A stretch of DNA of 64,000 nt from Catalinimonas sp038039535. GTDB lineage: Bacteria; Bacteroidota; Bacteroidia; Cytophagales; Cyclobacteriaceae. Below the pieces are notes generated by a model. That model was given only the letters and a program-made list of their open reading frames with translations, searched no databases and was not told where the DNA came from. The translations under genes and the position numbers were made by a program. The DNA is taken from positions 124,001-188,000 of the forward strand of contig NZ_JBBPHP010000009.1 of assembly GCF_038039535.1 (NCBI RefSeq), read 5' to 3'. This document shows positions 63,748 through 64,000 of this stretch, piece by piece (positions within the stretch are counted from its first letter, which is position 1; each line of letters begins with the position of its first letter).

Positions 63748-64000
63748 GATGATGTCCAATTAATAAAGACAACTTATTGCATTTATGTACAACACATCCT
63801 CCAATATAGGTTACTTACTCCATTTTCAAGAGATAATGTATGAAATAACAGGTTTTCAACTTATCCATTACACAGCATTTAGGATTGTTTGTAAACGCTT
63901 TGGAGTTTGAAATATAAGCTAGCTTTGCCTTAGCTTATGCGTTGAGTGGGTACACCTGCGCTTCGCTAAAACAGATAGTGGGCTACAATACTAATATGCA
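63748..64000. other. Window end, noncoding as far as seen
   Basis: About 250 bp without a recognisable gene other than repeat copy 2. The sequence is AT-rich. Confidence 0.4.
63891..63936. repeat. 46-bp dispersed repeat, copy 2
   Basis: GTAAACGCTTTGGAGTTTGA begins the repeat, which ends AGCTTTGCCTTAGCTT. Same orientation as copy 1 at 61751-61796, 39 of 46 positions identical. Confidence 0.7.

Overview
The window looks like a chromosomal segment of a free-living, probably marine or biofilm-dwelling member of the Bacteroidota, most likely order Cytophagales. The evidence is the long Bacteroidota-type SecA, LytS/LytTR signalling, an ECF sigma factor overlapping a membrane-anchored anti-sigma-like protein, many lipoproteins and PorT-like barrels, sulfatases, a GH140 glycosidase, a PVC-type haem-binding dehydrogenase, scarce Shine-Dalgarno sequences and TTTG/TAnnTTTG promoter motifs. 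The species cannot be named from sequence alone. No rRNA, tRNA, CRISPR array, phage or transposase gene was seen.

1-9.4 kb: a partial SLC13 permease, an Rrf2 regulator, small membrane and flavin-type proteins, a CPA1 antiporter converging on a DUF3124 lipoprotein, and a 1048-aa dehydrogenase/HEAT/cytochrome c lipoprotein. 9.6-18.1 kb: an FG-GAP protein, a DUF2459 lipoprotein, then a minus-strand block of secA, an alpha/beta hydrolase, a NUC1-type endonuclease, an L,D-transpeptidase and a DapF with one catalytic Cys replaced by Ser. 18.3-25.7 kb: a sulfatase, an 880-bp gene-free stretch, a TolB-propeller/amidohydrolase fusion and small lipoproteins. 25.8-31.5 kb: ECF sigma and anti-sigma-like barrel protein, divergent from two Asp-tailed lipoproteins that flank a stand-alone histidine-kinase DHp domain, then a barrel/lipoprotein pair. 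31.6-41.3 kb: an M20 peptidase, a LytTR two-component pair, a DUF5996 protein, a second sulfatase and a GH140 enzyme.

42.0-45.1 kb and 48.3-48.6 kb are repeat-rich. They hold a tandem array of about 220-bp units, an exact 41-bp-period array, and a family of GGTGTTAT octamer elements sitting just after stop codons. 45.1-59.8 kb has a DUF547 lipoprotein, a TIGR04283 glycosyltransferase, an M20D amidohydrolase, a LemA-TPM-TPM operon, a barrel/vanadium-haloperoxidase pair, YceI, and a tightly overlapping three-gene operon (N-formylglutamate amidohydrolase-like, DUF1704/QEGLA metallopeptidase, ATP-grasp ligase). That operon is the best candidate for an under-described system: the ligase and the peptidase could add and remove a terminal amino acid, analogous to the eukaryotic tubulin tyrosination cycle. 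The last 4 kb has a WD40 protein and an AT-rich segment (TPR membrane protein plus a lipoprotein frameshifted at an A7 tract) bracketed by a 46-bp direct repeat.
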